NCBI GenBank assembly: GCA_963680875.1
Contig: OY804575.1
Location: 102,479,505-102,543,504 of the forward strand
Direction of reading: 5' to 3'
Length of the DNA stretch: 64,000 bases
Origin: Bathymodiolus brooksi
Taxonomy: Eukaryota; Mollusca; Bivalvia; Mytilida; Modiolidae
In this document: one piece after another, positions 39,917 through 54,400 of the stretch
Position numbering within the stretch: the stretch's first letter is position 1
Layout: every line of letters starts with the position of its first letter
Position numbers and translations under genes: made by a program
The notes under the pieces: model-generated
The model's database searches: none
The model's input: the letters and a program-made list of their open reading frames with translations, nothing else
What the model was told of the DNA's origin: nothing

Positions 39917-42900
39917 GTATAAAAATAGAATGTGTTACGGTATTACTTTTTTGTTTTCAAAACTACCAATTGAAGGTTTGAGGTTTATGGTTTTTAACGC
40001 TACTTTCAACAATATTCAATGATATCGTGGCGGTCAGTTTTATTGGTGCAGGAAACCGGAGTACCACCGAACTGCCGCAAGTCATTGACAAACTTAATAA
40101 CATAATGTTGTATCGAGTACACCTCGCATGAGGGCGATTCGAACTCGAAACTTTAGTGGTGATAGGCACTGATTGCAAAGATAGGTGTAAATCCAACTAC
40201 CGTGACGTCGCGTAAGAAACTGCTGCCAATTGCGTAACGCTAAAAATTATCATTTTAACGTCGTCAATAAAGAGGTGGATAGGGTGTCGCCTGATATAGT
40301 GTACTTTTTTATATTATTCATTCATTCATTCATTCATTTATGTACGATCGAGATCACGACTTCCCCCACAACATAAACTTGTATACTGAAACTACCAAAA
40401 GATCAGAATACATGAAGTTCCACAAAAAGCCAAGAGTAAAAAAAAGAGAAACTTAAAGCTTGATTTTGAACTGAACAAACCAGATTAAATTTGAGAAAAG
40501 CTGAGACTTCAGTCCCAATATTAACTTACGTTTCTTTTGAGAAATTCAGATCATGTATTTCGATAAGGTAAGTATCTCATCATTATTCAACCAAGAACAA
40601 ATAAAGAACTAATAGAAATCCATTGTTAACATTAATTATTATCTGACAACATCAGTTCTTTCCTTGTTCATCACTTAACGGCGAATTATGACTTATCACA
40701 TGAATGAATAACATGACGGGTGCAACTAGTGGAACAAAAACGTCTTATCCATCACATCAATTTTTAAATTGGTTAGTGCTTAATCCTTCTTTAGTTTTCT
40801 GTGTCTTCTGGTCCTTTTTCTTATGACCATTGTGTTGTCCGGCCTTCTATTTATGGCTTTTTATTACTTATTGGCATCTTCCAACATTTCTTGCTTACAA
40901 TTAAAGTACACAATTAAATTTTAAAACTGAGGATATATATAATATACAATGTATATTAATGTAAAGAAAAAAAAAAAAAAGAAAAGATTATTAGTGTAGC
41001 TTTTCCAGTAGATTGATTGACTGATTTTTGGTGTTTAACGCCACTTTCAGCAATATTTCAGCTATATCATGGCGACCAGTTTTAGTGGTGGAAGAAGCCG
41101 GAGAACCCGGAGAGAACCACCGATAATGGGCAAGCAACTGGTAAGCTTTATCACTTGCGGCTGCGAGTCGAGTGCACCCTTTTTTGTAAATTACAAAGCC
41201 GGGCGCGAACCCACGCCGTATTGGGGATAGACTTGTATGAGTTGTTAGGTAATCCAACTATCTAACTCATTGAGCCACCCGGGCCCTCGCTTTTCCAGTA
41301 GAAATAAATAGCTTAGATATTTGCCTTGAAAAGATCTTCCATGTCTTTTATCAGTGCCTATCACCACTTAAGTTGTGAGTTCGATTCCCGGTCATGGCGA
41401 GGTGTACTCGATACAACATTATGTGATAAAGTTTGTAAGTGACTTGCGACAGGTCGGTGGTTTTTTCCGGGTACTCTGTTTTCCTCCACCAATAAAACTG
41501 ACCGCCACGATATCACATAAATATTGTTGAAAGTGGCGTTAAACATCATAGACCTAATCCAAACCATCCATGTCTTTTAATAATTAAAAAATAGCCAATG
41601 TATATTCAGAAAAGTTATCAAGTAAATATTCGTATTACGTATACAAATATATTGTTTTTATTGGAGTCGCCCTTATTAAAAATTACACTACACATTGGAT
41701 ACAGAATCTCTAAAAATATCACATCATGTGTTTTGAATATTAAAGCTACATGTATATTCAAGTTGAGTACCGAATATATATTTGCAAGGATAACCTATTT
41801 GAATAAACATTAGAGAAAACCGAAAGGGCAATCAAGGATGGACAATCCAGGGACAATGGAAATATTGGGCACACAAGCCACAGCTAGGACGAAGACAAAG
41901 AAGGCAAAAAACAGCAACGCAATAGAGAAAGCTAAAAAGATGAGCAACCTGACAAAAAACGGGGGTGAATCCAGGTGCTCGCGAAAGATAAGCCGTAGAT
42001 TATCATTTTCAGATGTCAGTATCATATACTAATACATTTGTATTTGTAAATTATGACAATTAATGCTTTCTTTTAATACAGGAAATACAAACTGTTACCC
42101 AAATATTACAGTCACTAACCTGCAACATATGATAACCAGAGATTTGTAAGTGCTTATTTTGCATATATTCAAAACATCCTTCAAGTTTTAATAACAAATA
42201 CAATATTATTGAAAACTCAGGATCACTAACGATGAGTAATAAATACACCCTGTATCATGTGTAGGAAGAGAAATGCACTGAATCTTATAGATAATCTAAA
42301 AGGAAAAAAAATGCACTGATTAGCTGAATGGTGACATGTTAGAAAATGAAATATAACCAGAGTTCCATATCACATCTAAAACAGTAGTTAAAACAAAAGT
42401 ATATATTGAATTATCATCTTTCGGGCAATGCAGTCATTTCCGTTAACTTAATGAAGATATTTCTTTTACAAACGGCTAATTTTCAGCTTTATCAAAGCAT
42501 GAACAAGTTATATTTCGATGAGATGATGATGGTATTCGTTTTGTAATAGACCAAAATGCTTAATAGGATCTTTTTTTTAGGACTAGCATATTGAAAAGCA
42601 GTTCGTAGGTAGACATGTCTCTCCACTCGGACACATTATCTTGATTTCGAGCGAACCAATCTTTGCTTTTAACCCTTAGACCTGATTGCTTAAAGGAGAA
42701 GCAACAAATACCATTTTTATTGAACCACACTCGAGACGAGCACACTAATCATTACACTACCGATACGGTTTTTACCAAATTAAGTGTACTTCGATATTGC
42801 ATAAGCTTGAAATTTAATGTATTCATTTTGTTTACTACTAGAGAAATAGAACTGTGTTTTTCTTTTATTTCAGACAAACAGTATCTAAGATTACATATAA

Positions 42901-45900
42901 TGCAAACGATTGTGTCAATGGAACTGACCCGAATTTTCTCACAAACTTACACAAGGAATTGACTCAAAAGAAACCATTTTCTAATAATATTGGACTATTT
43001 CTTCCCCATAATATTGATTCATTGGTCAGTTTAAGTGATGCTATGTACGATATCAACCTGAACGGTTATATATACAGAGATAATTTACACACAATAAAAG
43101 ATAAACTGAAAGAATCATGGAAGATGGACAGACCAGGTAAATTTTAAGCTATTCTAGGAAATAACATAGCTTGTGTGTTTTAAAGGAGGGAACAACTATT
43201 AACTTGGTCAATATTCCTGCTTGCAAACTATATTGGAAATTGTGTTTCTTCGCATGAACAACTCTGTGTCTGGAATATCAAGCAAATCGTTTTGTCTTTA
43301 CGATGCTGGTGGACGCTTAGTCCCCGAGGATATCACCCGCCCAATAGTCAGTGTTTTATTGAAAATTACAGTTCCCAAATTTCTTTTTTTTAAGCTGAGG
43401 TTCATCTCCTACAGGCGAACCTTAGCTGATTTGGATATCCTGTTTAGGGTTTTTGGTTTTCTTATTCCAAAATGTTGTAACATTTGTTGGTTTTCAAATC
43501 TGTTGACTTTCCGCGTATCTGATGAAGGTTATTCCACAAACGCGTCGTGCGCATTAAATTAGATATCCACGTTTTTATTGTATAATGTATATGGACAAGA
43601 ATGATAGAGTTTATTTTTATTTGTTTATGATTAAATGGGAAAAAAATCATTTTATTTTACAGAGGCCAAAGATGTAGACATTCTAATTACTGGTTCACTT
43701 ACAATGATTGGAGCTTATGGGTAAGCAAACATAGATAACATAAGTGTTCTTTGTATATGGTACATGTGTAATGTCATTGTAGTCCATTGTAGATAAAACT
43801 AGGAGAAGAAATTAATTTACTAAATACTAGACTGTTATTGTAATAAATACTATAATAATGATACCAATGACAATTTTCATTCTTAATAAATATCGGATAT
43901 ACCTATATTAATTAGTGGAAGCATAACAAATGGGCGCAATTCATTACACTGTACTCGCCACATTAAGTTTGTGTTGACCAAGTTGTTTTGTTTCGTGTTA
44001 GTTTACGATATATTGGCACTATTGGTTGTATCCGACGTTGACCTCATTTGCTCAAAAGTCTATTCGGACCAATGAGTTCGTCTTTCAAAATGAATTGTAA
44101 TTAGGAGATAACTGTATTGTATTTGAAAAATTGACGGCATCAATTGGAGATTTGATAGTCGCAAATTGAGTTTACTGGCGACGCCAAAAAATATACAAAA
44201 AGAAATAAAAAATAAAAAAAAGGCAGGGATAAGAAGATAATTTGAAGATATCAAAAGAGTAAATAGAAGCCGTAATTCCAGGACAATTAAATGGCAAGAA
44301 AAATAAGGGAAAAAAGACAAACAACTGAAAAAGGAGTTAAACTCAAGTGCTATGGAAATAAATAAATAAATAATATGAATTGCCACGATATAGTTATTAA
44401 GAAGAGTTTGAAGATACCAAAGAGGTAATCAGAATCCGTAAATCGAAGGACAGACAACACAATGGCAAACGGAAAAAGAACAAACAACGATCTACAAAAC
44501 ATTACACATAAAACTAAAGATCGAGTAACACGAACCCCACTAAAAGCCGAAGGTGAACCCTGGTGCTCTGGAAGGGTATTTATATATTATTGAAAGTGGA
44601 TTAAATACCAATAATCCTTAACTGTGTTTTAATGAAGTATATTTGTTGCTGTCGTTCTGTTCATATGGTTTATTGCATTTATATCCTTTATTTTAGGAGC
44701 AGGATAACTAAGATTCAATATTTAGCAAGCTCTAGAGGTTCTTTAGTCACACCAAAGAGATACAAACCACCATCTCCTTCTGTTGTTAACGACATGCTAA
44801 AACGTAATACTCATCATATAGACAGTGTATACAGTAATTCTCCATTATATCAGTATACTGATGGTATACGAGTAACATTAGACAAGGCTGTCAATACGAT
44901 TAGAATAGATAACATCACAAAAATACTCAAGTCAAATTATATATCGTCTTTGAAAGGTAAGTGACTTATTACTCTTCATAAAATGGCATAGCAAACATTT
45001 GGTAGACATAGTGAATGTTCTATGTCATAATCCCCTAGACATGAAACAAGAACAACCAAAAACCGTATTGAATAATGGGTTCCTCCATAAGGAGTTATAA
45101 TATAATAGATGCAGGAATATCTTTCACGAATGTGTGAAATTTCTTCTTCCTATATTTGAGTGAACCGCATCGGTGGTGGAATGGTTAACATGCTCGCCTC
45201 AAGGGTGTTTGATCATGGCTTCGAGCCCCAGTCGGGTCAACCAAAAACTATAAAATTGGTATTTGCTGCTTCTCAGCTGGGCATGCAGCATTATAGAGCA
45301 AGAGCAAAGGCTGTGTCCGAGTGAAGCGACATGCCTACACGCGGACTGTTGCTTCAGTGAGCTAGCATTATAAAAATCCAACTAAGCGTGTTGTTCTAGT
45401 ACAAAGCGGACATCACCATCATGATCATCCTCTCATTGAAAAGTAACTTGTTCTCCCATGACATAGCAGCTGAGTTGGCGTTCAGCAACAATCACTCAAA
45501 TCACTTATTCGAGTGAAGCGTACACGAGCTCGACGAACTCCACAAAAAGCCGTAAGTAAACGCATGTGCTACGGCAATGTAAGCAGTTACTGTTTTTAAA
45601 ACTCCTGTGATAATTGATATTCGGTAATAAGTCATGAACAAGGAAAGAAGAACGATAAGAGAAACATATGATCCGCGGTCAACATTAACACAGAAATTCC
45701 GTAACGGTTAACAAAAATAATATTTTTGTGTTGTAAGTAGAAAGCTTATTTTATGGCTCACTTTTCCAGATGTGAATAGATGTGGAAATAACTGCAATCT
45801 TGATATTGTTGTGTCACCTCTTGAGGAAACAGTTGATTCGGGGTAGGTCAAAATGTGATCATTTCTAACATTCAATAAATGTATGTTTTCAATTTATTTG

Positions 45901-48900
45901 TAAATACTTAGTATGCTGAAACTGCAACAAACATATTTAAAAAATAATAAATTTCATTTATGAAAATTAAAAATTAAAAATATCATTATTAATATTTTAA
46001 TTTGTACATTTAAGAGACATTTATCCAGGCGTAAAGATATTATTCTTTTTAAACGATTTAATTATTGTTAAGTTTCTAACATTTCTATTTGATCAAATTC
46101 ATCATATGTTTTCCTTACAAAATATAATAATGATAACATTAAACCATATTATTCTTATTATACTCATCGAATGTAACATATTCTTGCCATGATATAGCTG
46201 AAAATTGTTCTCATTTGGCGGTAAATAACACTCACTCACTCACTATTATTTTTATCATCTTGTAGGAAAACTGATGTAGTATATTTCCCAGTACTAAATA
46301 ATACTCTTATAAATAACAATGGACTTCTTAATGTACACCATGATATAGAATGTAACCCCACATGTTCTTCGCCAGCTAGACGACAGTATGTTGATATAGA
46401 AGGAAATCTTAAACTTAAAGATATGGTGTCTGTACGACGGTCATTGATATACAATAATAGTGCCGCAAGGAGTACGAGAGCAGGTACTTATATACATATT
46501 TTTTTTTTTTTTTTTTTTAAACATTTTTGTCATTTTTGAAATAGTTTAATAGTAAATGGAGATGAAATTATTGATATTGCACAACGTTATATATGGAACG
46601 CATCAGTGATGTAATGGTGAACGTGCTTGCCACGAGTGTGGTACATCGTACGTGAATTCTAGCCCCGATCGAGTCCAGTCAAAGATTGGTACTTTCTGCT
46701 TCTCCGCTAAGCACACAGTATTGACGAGTAATAGTATGGACGTGTTTTGGATATGAATTAGGATAATATGTCCAAGTGGAGTGACATATTTACCCTTGGA
46801 CTGTTGTTTCATTGAACTTACACCATAACAATCCAACTAAGTGTGTCGGTCTATTGCAAAAGGGACATCATTATCATCTTGTTCTCGTCATGATACAGCT
46901 GACAATTTGCTCGTTTAGCGTTAGATAACAATGTCACAATCACTCTCTCCTTTGATTTATGTGTATAATAGAGAGGACCTAATAAGTTTACTTCAAAATA
47001 ACTGAGTTATTGGAGTTATCCAGGATGATTAATTCTAATGATACAATCTAAGTAAAATTAATTCTTTATTTGCTCATCTTTTTTCTGATATTCCGCGAAT
47101 ACAGACCCAGCGCAATGCCATAAGAAGCCAGGTTGTGTTAGATCTTCATTCGCGACATATAAAAAAAAGGGAGTAATCAAAAGCTTTAATTTGATTGTTA
47201 AATTCAACTACGAATTGACAAATTTTATATTCGAACTTTTCAAAGAAGCGACATATCTGGGTTAGAGATAACGAGATTTGACTGTGCTTCCTTAAATAAA
47301 AACGTAGATATCAAATTTAGTGCACACGACGCGTTTCTGGAATAACCTTCATCAGGTATGCTCAAAGCCCAAATTTTTGAAAACCAAATAATTAGTATAT
47401 TGAAATTATGAAAGTAATACAAATATTAATACATGTAATTATATCTATACTACGGAAAAAAAATACTTGCCTCCCATTTTCACAATTTTTTTTTAATTTG
47501 CAGTTGTAGATTTATCTCTGGTTAAACACAACTTTTTGACATCAAATGGGTGAGTAAAGGCAGCATTAACATATGCAAACTTATCTTATTAATTTGTTAT
47601 GAGAATAGAGACCACACATTATCGTGGTTTAATCTTGTTGCCTAATAACTGTGTGGTCAATGGCTTTGTTGTGTTTCTATATGCTGTTTGTTTGTCATAG
47701 TGTTGTATTGTTTCGGAGTTGCAAAAATCATTTGTATCGGCATAACACAAATATTGTTTCATATCGCTGTAAAGAATTAATTTATGCTTTAGTGTTGACA
47801 AGGTGTTATTGAATCGAACATGAAAAGATTGATAATACCAAAAAGGAAATCAGAAGCCGTCGTTCGAAGAAAGACAGACAATTTAATGGCCATAGAAAAA
47901 GGACTAAAAGACAAAATATGGTTGACAAAATACTACTAAGAAAACCAAAGATTCGGCAACACGAGCCCCACTAAATGAACGAGGATGACCTCATGTTATC
48001 TGAAAGCGTAACAGTTCCTGTTCCTGCTCTTCTAGTGGAAAGCGCGATTTGACTAAATGCTATCTGCAAATAACGTTCGACTGAATGCAGATAACGTTTG
48101 ACATGACAGTGAAAACATGTTTCCAAAAAGTCGCAGATCTATAATAGATACAGAGATTATCATTGATAGGACAAATGAATTGCTATGTTGGTTTTTTTCT
48201 ATGTTTATTAGGTATCCAGTAACACGTGTTTGGTATACCGAGAACTTTAATGATAGTAAGAAACAGTGGCCAAATCCAAATTTGGCGGGAAGGTTAGACA
48301 ACATAAACAATGAGTTATCAGCATCAAATAAAAATATTTATATAGATGAAATTCAGAAGTTATATGAAATTAATCTGGAAGGAAATGTACATGTCAGCTG
48401 GACTCATGACGTCAACAATTCTACTGTTATGGGCTGGAAGAAGTTCAATAAAGGTAAATTAATATAAGTCACCAAATTCAAGCGATGTCACAAGTGTACA
48501 ACGATTAACTTTATTCAAATCTTACTGCTTACCTAAATAAGTGTTCATTACACGTTTTTATTTACTGAAGAAAATGTTGTATTTCGCCCGAAAAAGTGTT
48601 ACTAGTAATTAAATGCTTTCTAAAGTTAAGAAAAATAAAAAATAATAATACTGTGTTTGGAAATGAAGCAACATCTTGTCTCAATCTAATTCGTTATTAC
48701 ATATTCAACATCAGTTGTCTCTGTGTTGTCATGGTACAATCAGGGTTTGAATAGTGCATCTGTTGTATTAGTATTTCACAAATCTTTATAGATGTCATCA
48801 CAAGCCAACGAAAGCATAATATTTAGTGGTTTTCGTATTTTATTTCAATTATTCTAACTTGAATATCTAAGATAAGACATAAACAAATATCTTCATAATA

Positions 48901-49995
48901 TTAAAAAGGGTATTTCTGGAATTCTTTATATTATGTACACATTTGGCAACTAACTATTAATAGATCATAAAACCATACAGAACAACTTTTAATAATTATT
49001 GAAATACCGCTCATGGCGAGGTACACTCGAAACAACTTTTTGCGATAACATTTGCCAGTGTCTTACACAAGTCGGTGATTTTCTCCGGTACTCCGGTTTC
49101 CTTCACCAATAAAGCTGACCCCCACGATATAGCTGAAATGTTGTTGAAAGTGGCGTTTAACACCCTAACCATTCAATAACTATTGTAAATGTGTTGTTCG
49201 GAAATAATTGGTTTTAGAGAACAAGTGGAATCGGTCATATTTTCTATTTATATCATAAAACTGTACGGATCATACTTGTGAAGCAGATACTGTTTCCGAA
49301 TTTACTGATTATATTAAATCACCCTTCAATAATACTTTTCTCTATTTTGGTATAGTGAAACGCTAGATATTTCAACAGGATTTTATCATGAAATAGGTGC
49401 CACTAGTGGATCACAAACCGCTAACCCTTCCGGAATACGTGGGTTCATCCCGATTTTGTGGGATTCGTGTTGCTCGATCTTTAGTTTTCTGTGTAGTGTT
49501 TTGTCCTTTTGACATTTTTCTTTTGGTCATTGCATTATCTATTTTTCGATTTACGGCTTCTGATTACGCCTTTGGTATCTTCAAACTTGTGTTTGAGAAT
49601 CGTTTATATATTACATTTTTTTCTTATTTTTACAGCTGTTCAAAATGAAGAAGTTGTTGTTAAAATCCACACATGGGATACGAATTACTTCTCTGAATCA
49701 AGGTAGGACGACCACAATGTATGCATGTTTTGAAGCTACAAACATAAGCAACAAAAAATGGAAATAATGAAATAAATATGTTATTTCTTCCCTAATTATG
49801 ATTTCTTGTTCATGAAACACCTCACATTATTTTCAATTCTTGTTTTTATATGTTTAATTCAGAACAATATGAATCTAAATGAACATCACAAAAATATCCA
49901 TTCGAACCTCTGGTAAAAGTTAAAATGTATTAAACAATTCACTTCGATATCTCACAGTCGCATATACGTTCTTTAATCATATTCTTAGCTCATAC

Positions 49996-50042
<47 letters not shown>

Positions 50043-51419
50043 TTGTTATATGTTATGCTGTTTCTTCTAATTATTATAAGTGGTCGTCGTGATCGTGATC
50101 TTATGGCAGTTGGATTTACAACTATCTATGCAATCAGTGCCTATCATCACTAAAGCTATGAGTTTGAATCCCGCTCTAGGGAGATGTACTCATACAACAT
50201 TATGTGATAAAGTTTGTCAGTGACTTGCGAGAGTTCGGTGATTTTCTTCGGATACCCCGGTTACCGCCACCAATAAAACTTACCTCCACGATATAACCGA
50301 AATAATGTTGAAAGTGGTGTTTAATACCATAACCCTACCCCTATCCTATTGAGAAATATGTTTTTAATTAGAAATTTCAAACACTATATTTCTTAATGTT
50401 TGTCTATTTGGGTTGTTATGTTTTATGTTGTTTCTTCTAATTATTTTACTTTTTATTTTCATAGACATGTTTCCAATTTTTTCTTCATTTTATATTAAGA
50501 TCCATTTTTATTATATTTTAGGGATAGAGCAACCAAAGTAAAGTATACCGTATCCCTCTTAAATACTGACTCTTCTAATACTGCATTACAAGAACCAAAC
50601 CAAGATGTAATCAAAGGCTTTCTCCCAAACGATGTTTCAGTGTGTGATTGCATTGCAAGAAAAGTTCGGAGTATTGGAGTTACTGGACAGATATCAGATA
50701 TTGACAAGGTTAAAGTTCAAAATGTATTAAGACTAGTTTGGATGACAGCAAATAGTGGTAACTATATATATATTTGTTTAATTTTGAAATAGTTATATAC
50801 ATGTACATGTAATTATTTGTATCAGGATAACAAAATGGTTATTAAACACTAGATTATACATCCAGGAAAGAAGAGCATAACGTTTGTGTTTGAGCACTCA
50901 CTAAAGCTCTTATACTCTCCATCATTTTTATGAACATTCTATTATTAAGATTATATGTGTGTAAAGTAAATGTTGAAATGTTAACAAAACCACGAGAAGT
51001 TAGAATATAGAATGGAACAAAGACCGCCAGAGAATATCAAAACAAGAACCAGTAAAGACGTGCATATTAAATCATTCCTGTCGTCAGAGCAGACGACAGG
51101 CAAGGGATAATATTTAACATTATTTTGTTTGTCTTCTAATGCTGGACGAATCAGACAAACAAACCCCCACCAGGATGGGACGTAATTGCGGGCTTCGCCT
51201 TGTGGGAATGATACGCTCCTTGCATGTAGACAACAACTTACAGCAGCTCTTAGGGAGGAACAGTTTGTGTGGAGTGGTCTCCAATGGCCCGTTTCCTGAC
51301 ACCAGTAGTTACTTCCCCTTGTCTGTGGCAAGCAAAATAACCATTAAAAGACCCACCTTTTACCTATATATTTTATTGTGTGTTAACTTGTTTTCGTCTT
51401 ACATACTGATCACATGACG

Positions 51420-51461
<42 letters not shown>

Positions 51462-54400
51462 TCTTAATGTGAGATGAAATTCATTTTTGTAGTAGACAAC
51501 AACAAAACAACAATGCATTTTAAATTACCGAAACTTTACCAAATGATTTTGATATCAGTTGTTATCCAAACGTAGAAAGAATGACTATGAACCCCATAGG
51601 GCCGTCCATTACTCAAGGTATTTGTATTATAATGACATGTTCTTCTGTGTTTTTAAGGGGTTGGTATTACCATAAGGACAGAGGTTAGATTTGTATTACT
51701 AGAATATCAAACTGATGATGGGTAAGTACTTTATACAGTTTTAATACTAAATAATCAGAATCGAAATCAAATGTTAGGGTGATGTTAGTGAAATCAAAGG
51801 ATGTGATGGTATTGTCTACATATTTATCTTTATTCTAAGTATTTCTACGAAGCTTTCGTCAATAAAAAGTCGCTCCTCTCTCGTCATTTCTCAGTTTTTT
51901 TTTAATGAATAATAATCCTCTTGCAGAAAATGACACTAATAAGTTTATTTATATAATTAGTAAATTATATTAAATAAAAACAAAAACAAAACAAAACAAA
52001 AACAAAAACAAGACAAAAAAAAAAATAAAAAACAGAAAAAGAAATAAATGAAAAAAATATATGTAAAATATTTCACCCGATATACGCAGACGAAACATTA
52101 AAAATATCTTAAGCATTAAAGTAACACATTTTTATTCAACAAACTTGTGCCATCCGGATTGTGAAAACAGAGTTAGAACTGTGGATACCAAAAATGTAAT
52201 ACACACTCTGTTCATGATTGACTGTAGTTTTATCATATGATAGTGCAATTAAAATATATATCAGGTTACGAAAAATGATGTACATCTAATCTTTATGTTA
52301 TAACAGGAATCCTTGAAAAAAAATTATTTTCAATTTAATTCTTGAATACATCTCAATGTTGTGTAAGAGTATCACAGAGTACACAAGTCTGAAGGTACAT
52401 GCGGATAAAAAACATCAACAATACAAACATTGAGAACACAACATCCCACGCTAAAAAACATCAACAATACAAACATTGAGAACACAACATCCCACGCTAA
52501 AAAACATCAACAATACAAACATTGAGAACACAACATCCCACGCTAAAAAACATCAACAATGCAAACATTGAGAACACAACATCCCACGCTAAAAAACATC
52601 AACAATACAAACAATGAGAACACAACATCCCACCCTAGAAAACATCAACAATACAAACATTGAGAACACAACATCCCACGCTAAAAAACATCAACAATAC
52701 AAACATTGAGAACACAACATCCCACGCTAAAAAACATCAACAATACAAACATTGAGAACACAACATCCCACGCTAAAAAACATCAACAATACAAACATTG
52801 AGAACACAACATCCCACGCTAAATAACATCAACAATACAAACAATGAGAACACAACATCCCACGCTAGAAAACATCAACAATACAAACATTGAGAACACA
52901 ACATCCCACGCTAAAAAACATCAAAAATACAAACATTGAGAACACAACATCCCCCGCTAAAAAACATCAACAATACAAACATTGAGAACACAACATCCCA
53001 CGCTAGAAAACATCAACAATACAAACATTGAGAACACAACATCCCACGCTAAAAAACATCAACAATACAAACATTGAGAACACAACATCCCACGCTAAAA
53101 AACATCAACAATACAAACATTGAGAACACAACATCCCACGCTAAAAAACATCAACAATACAAACATTGAGAACACAACATCCCACGCTAAAAAACATCAA
53201 CAATACAAACATTGAGAACACAACATCCCACGCTAAAAAACATCAACAATACAAACATTGAGAACACAACATCCCACGCTAAAAAACATCAACAATACAA
53301 ACATTGAGAACACAACATCCCACGCTAAATAACATCAACAATACAAACAATGAGAACACAACATCCCACGCTAGAAAACATCAACAATACAAACATTGAG
53401 AACACAACATCCCACGCTAAAAAACATCAAAAATACAAACATTGAGAACACAACATCCCCCGCTAAAAAACATCAACAATACAAACATTGAGAACACAAC
53501 ATCCCACGCTAAAAAACATCAACAATACAAACATTGAGAACACAACATCCCACGCTAGAAAACATCAACAATACAAACATTGAGAACACAACATCCCACG
53601 CTAAAAAACATCAACAATACAAACATTGAGAACACAACATCCCACGCTAAAAAACATCAACAATACAAACATTGAGAACACAACATCCCACGCTAAAAAA
53701 CATCAACAATACAAACATTGAGAACACAACATCCCACGCTAAAAAACATCAACAATACAAACATTGAGAACACAACATCCCACGCTAAAAAACATCAACA
53801 ATGCAAACATTGAGAACACAACATCCCACGCTAAAAAACATCAACAATACAAACAATGAGAACACAACATCCCACGCTAGAAAACATCAACAATACAAAC
53901 ATTGAGAACACAACATCCCACGCTAAAAAACATCAACAATACAAACATTGAGAACACAACATCCCACGCTAAAAAACATCAACAATGCAAACATTGAGAA
54001 CACAACATCCCACGCTAAAAAACATCAACAATACAAACATTGAGAACACAACATCCCACGCTAAAAAACATCAACAATACAAACATTGAGAACACAACAT
54101 CCCACGCTAAAAAACATCAACAATACAAACATTGAGAACACAACATCCCACGCTAGAAAACATCAACAATACAAACATTGAGAACACAACATCCCACGCT
54201 AAAAAACATCAACAATACAAACATTGAGAACACAACATCCCACGCTAAAAAACATCAACAATACAAACATTGAGAACACTACATCCCACGCTAAAAAACA
54301 TCAACAATGCAAACATTGAGAACACAACATCCCACGCTAGAAAACATCAACAATACAAACATTGAGAACACAACATCCCACGCTAAAAAACATCAACAAT

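Larger units (their letters stand above)
39917..42873. other. Intron between exons A and B
   Basis: Holds SINE A (39980-40215), a repeat M copy (40715-40890), SINE B (41020-41287), SINE A (41350-41562), a repeat M fragment (41815-41995) and a SINE C fragment (42596-42760). ATTCATTCATTC microsatellite at 40317-40340. No other gene. Confidence 0.7.
48454..49635. other. Intron between exons H and I
   Basis: AT-rich unique DNA to about 49005, then SINE A (49005-49165) and repeat M (49395-49585). The repeat M copy ends only about 50 bp from the acceptor of exon I. Confidence 0.6.

Noticed and set aside
44060..44386. 108-codon minus-strand frame
   Set aside because: Overlaps a repeat M copy in an intron; low-complexity hydrophobic composition from A-rich antisense.
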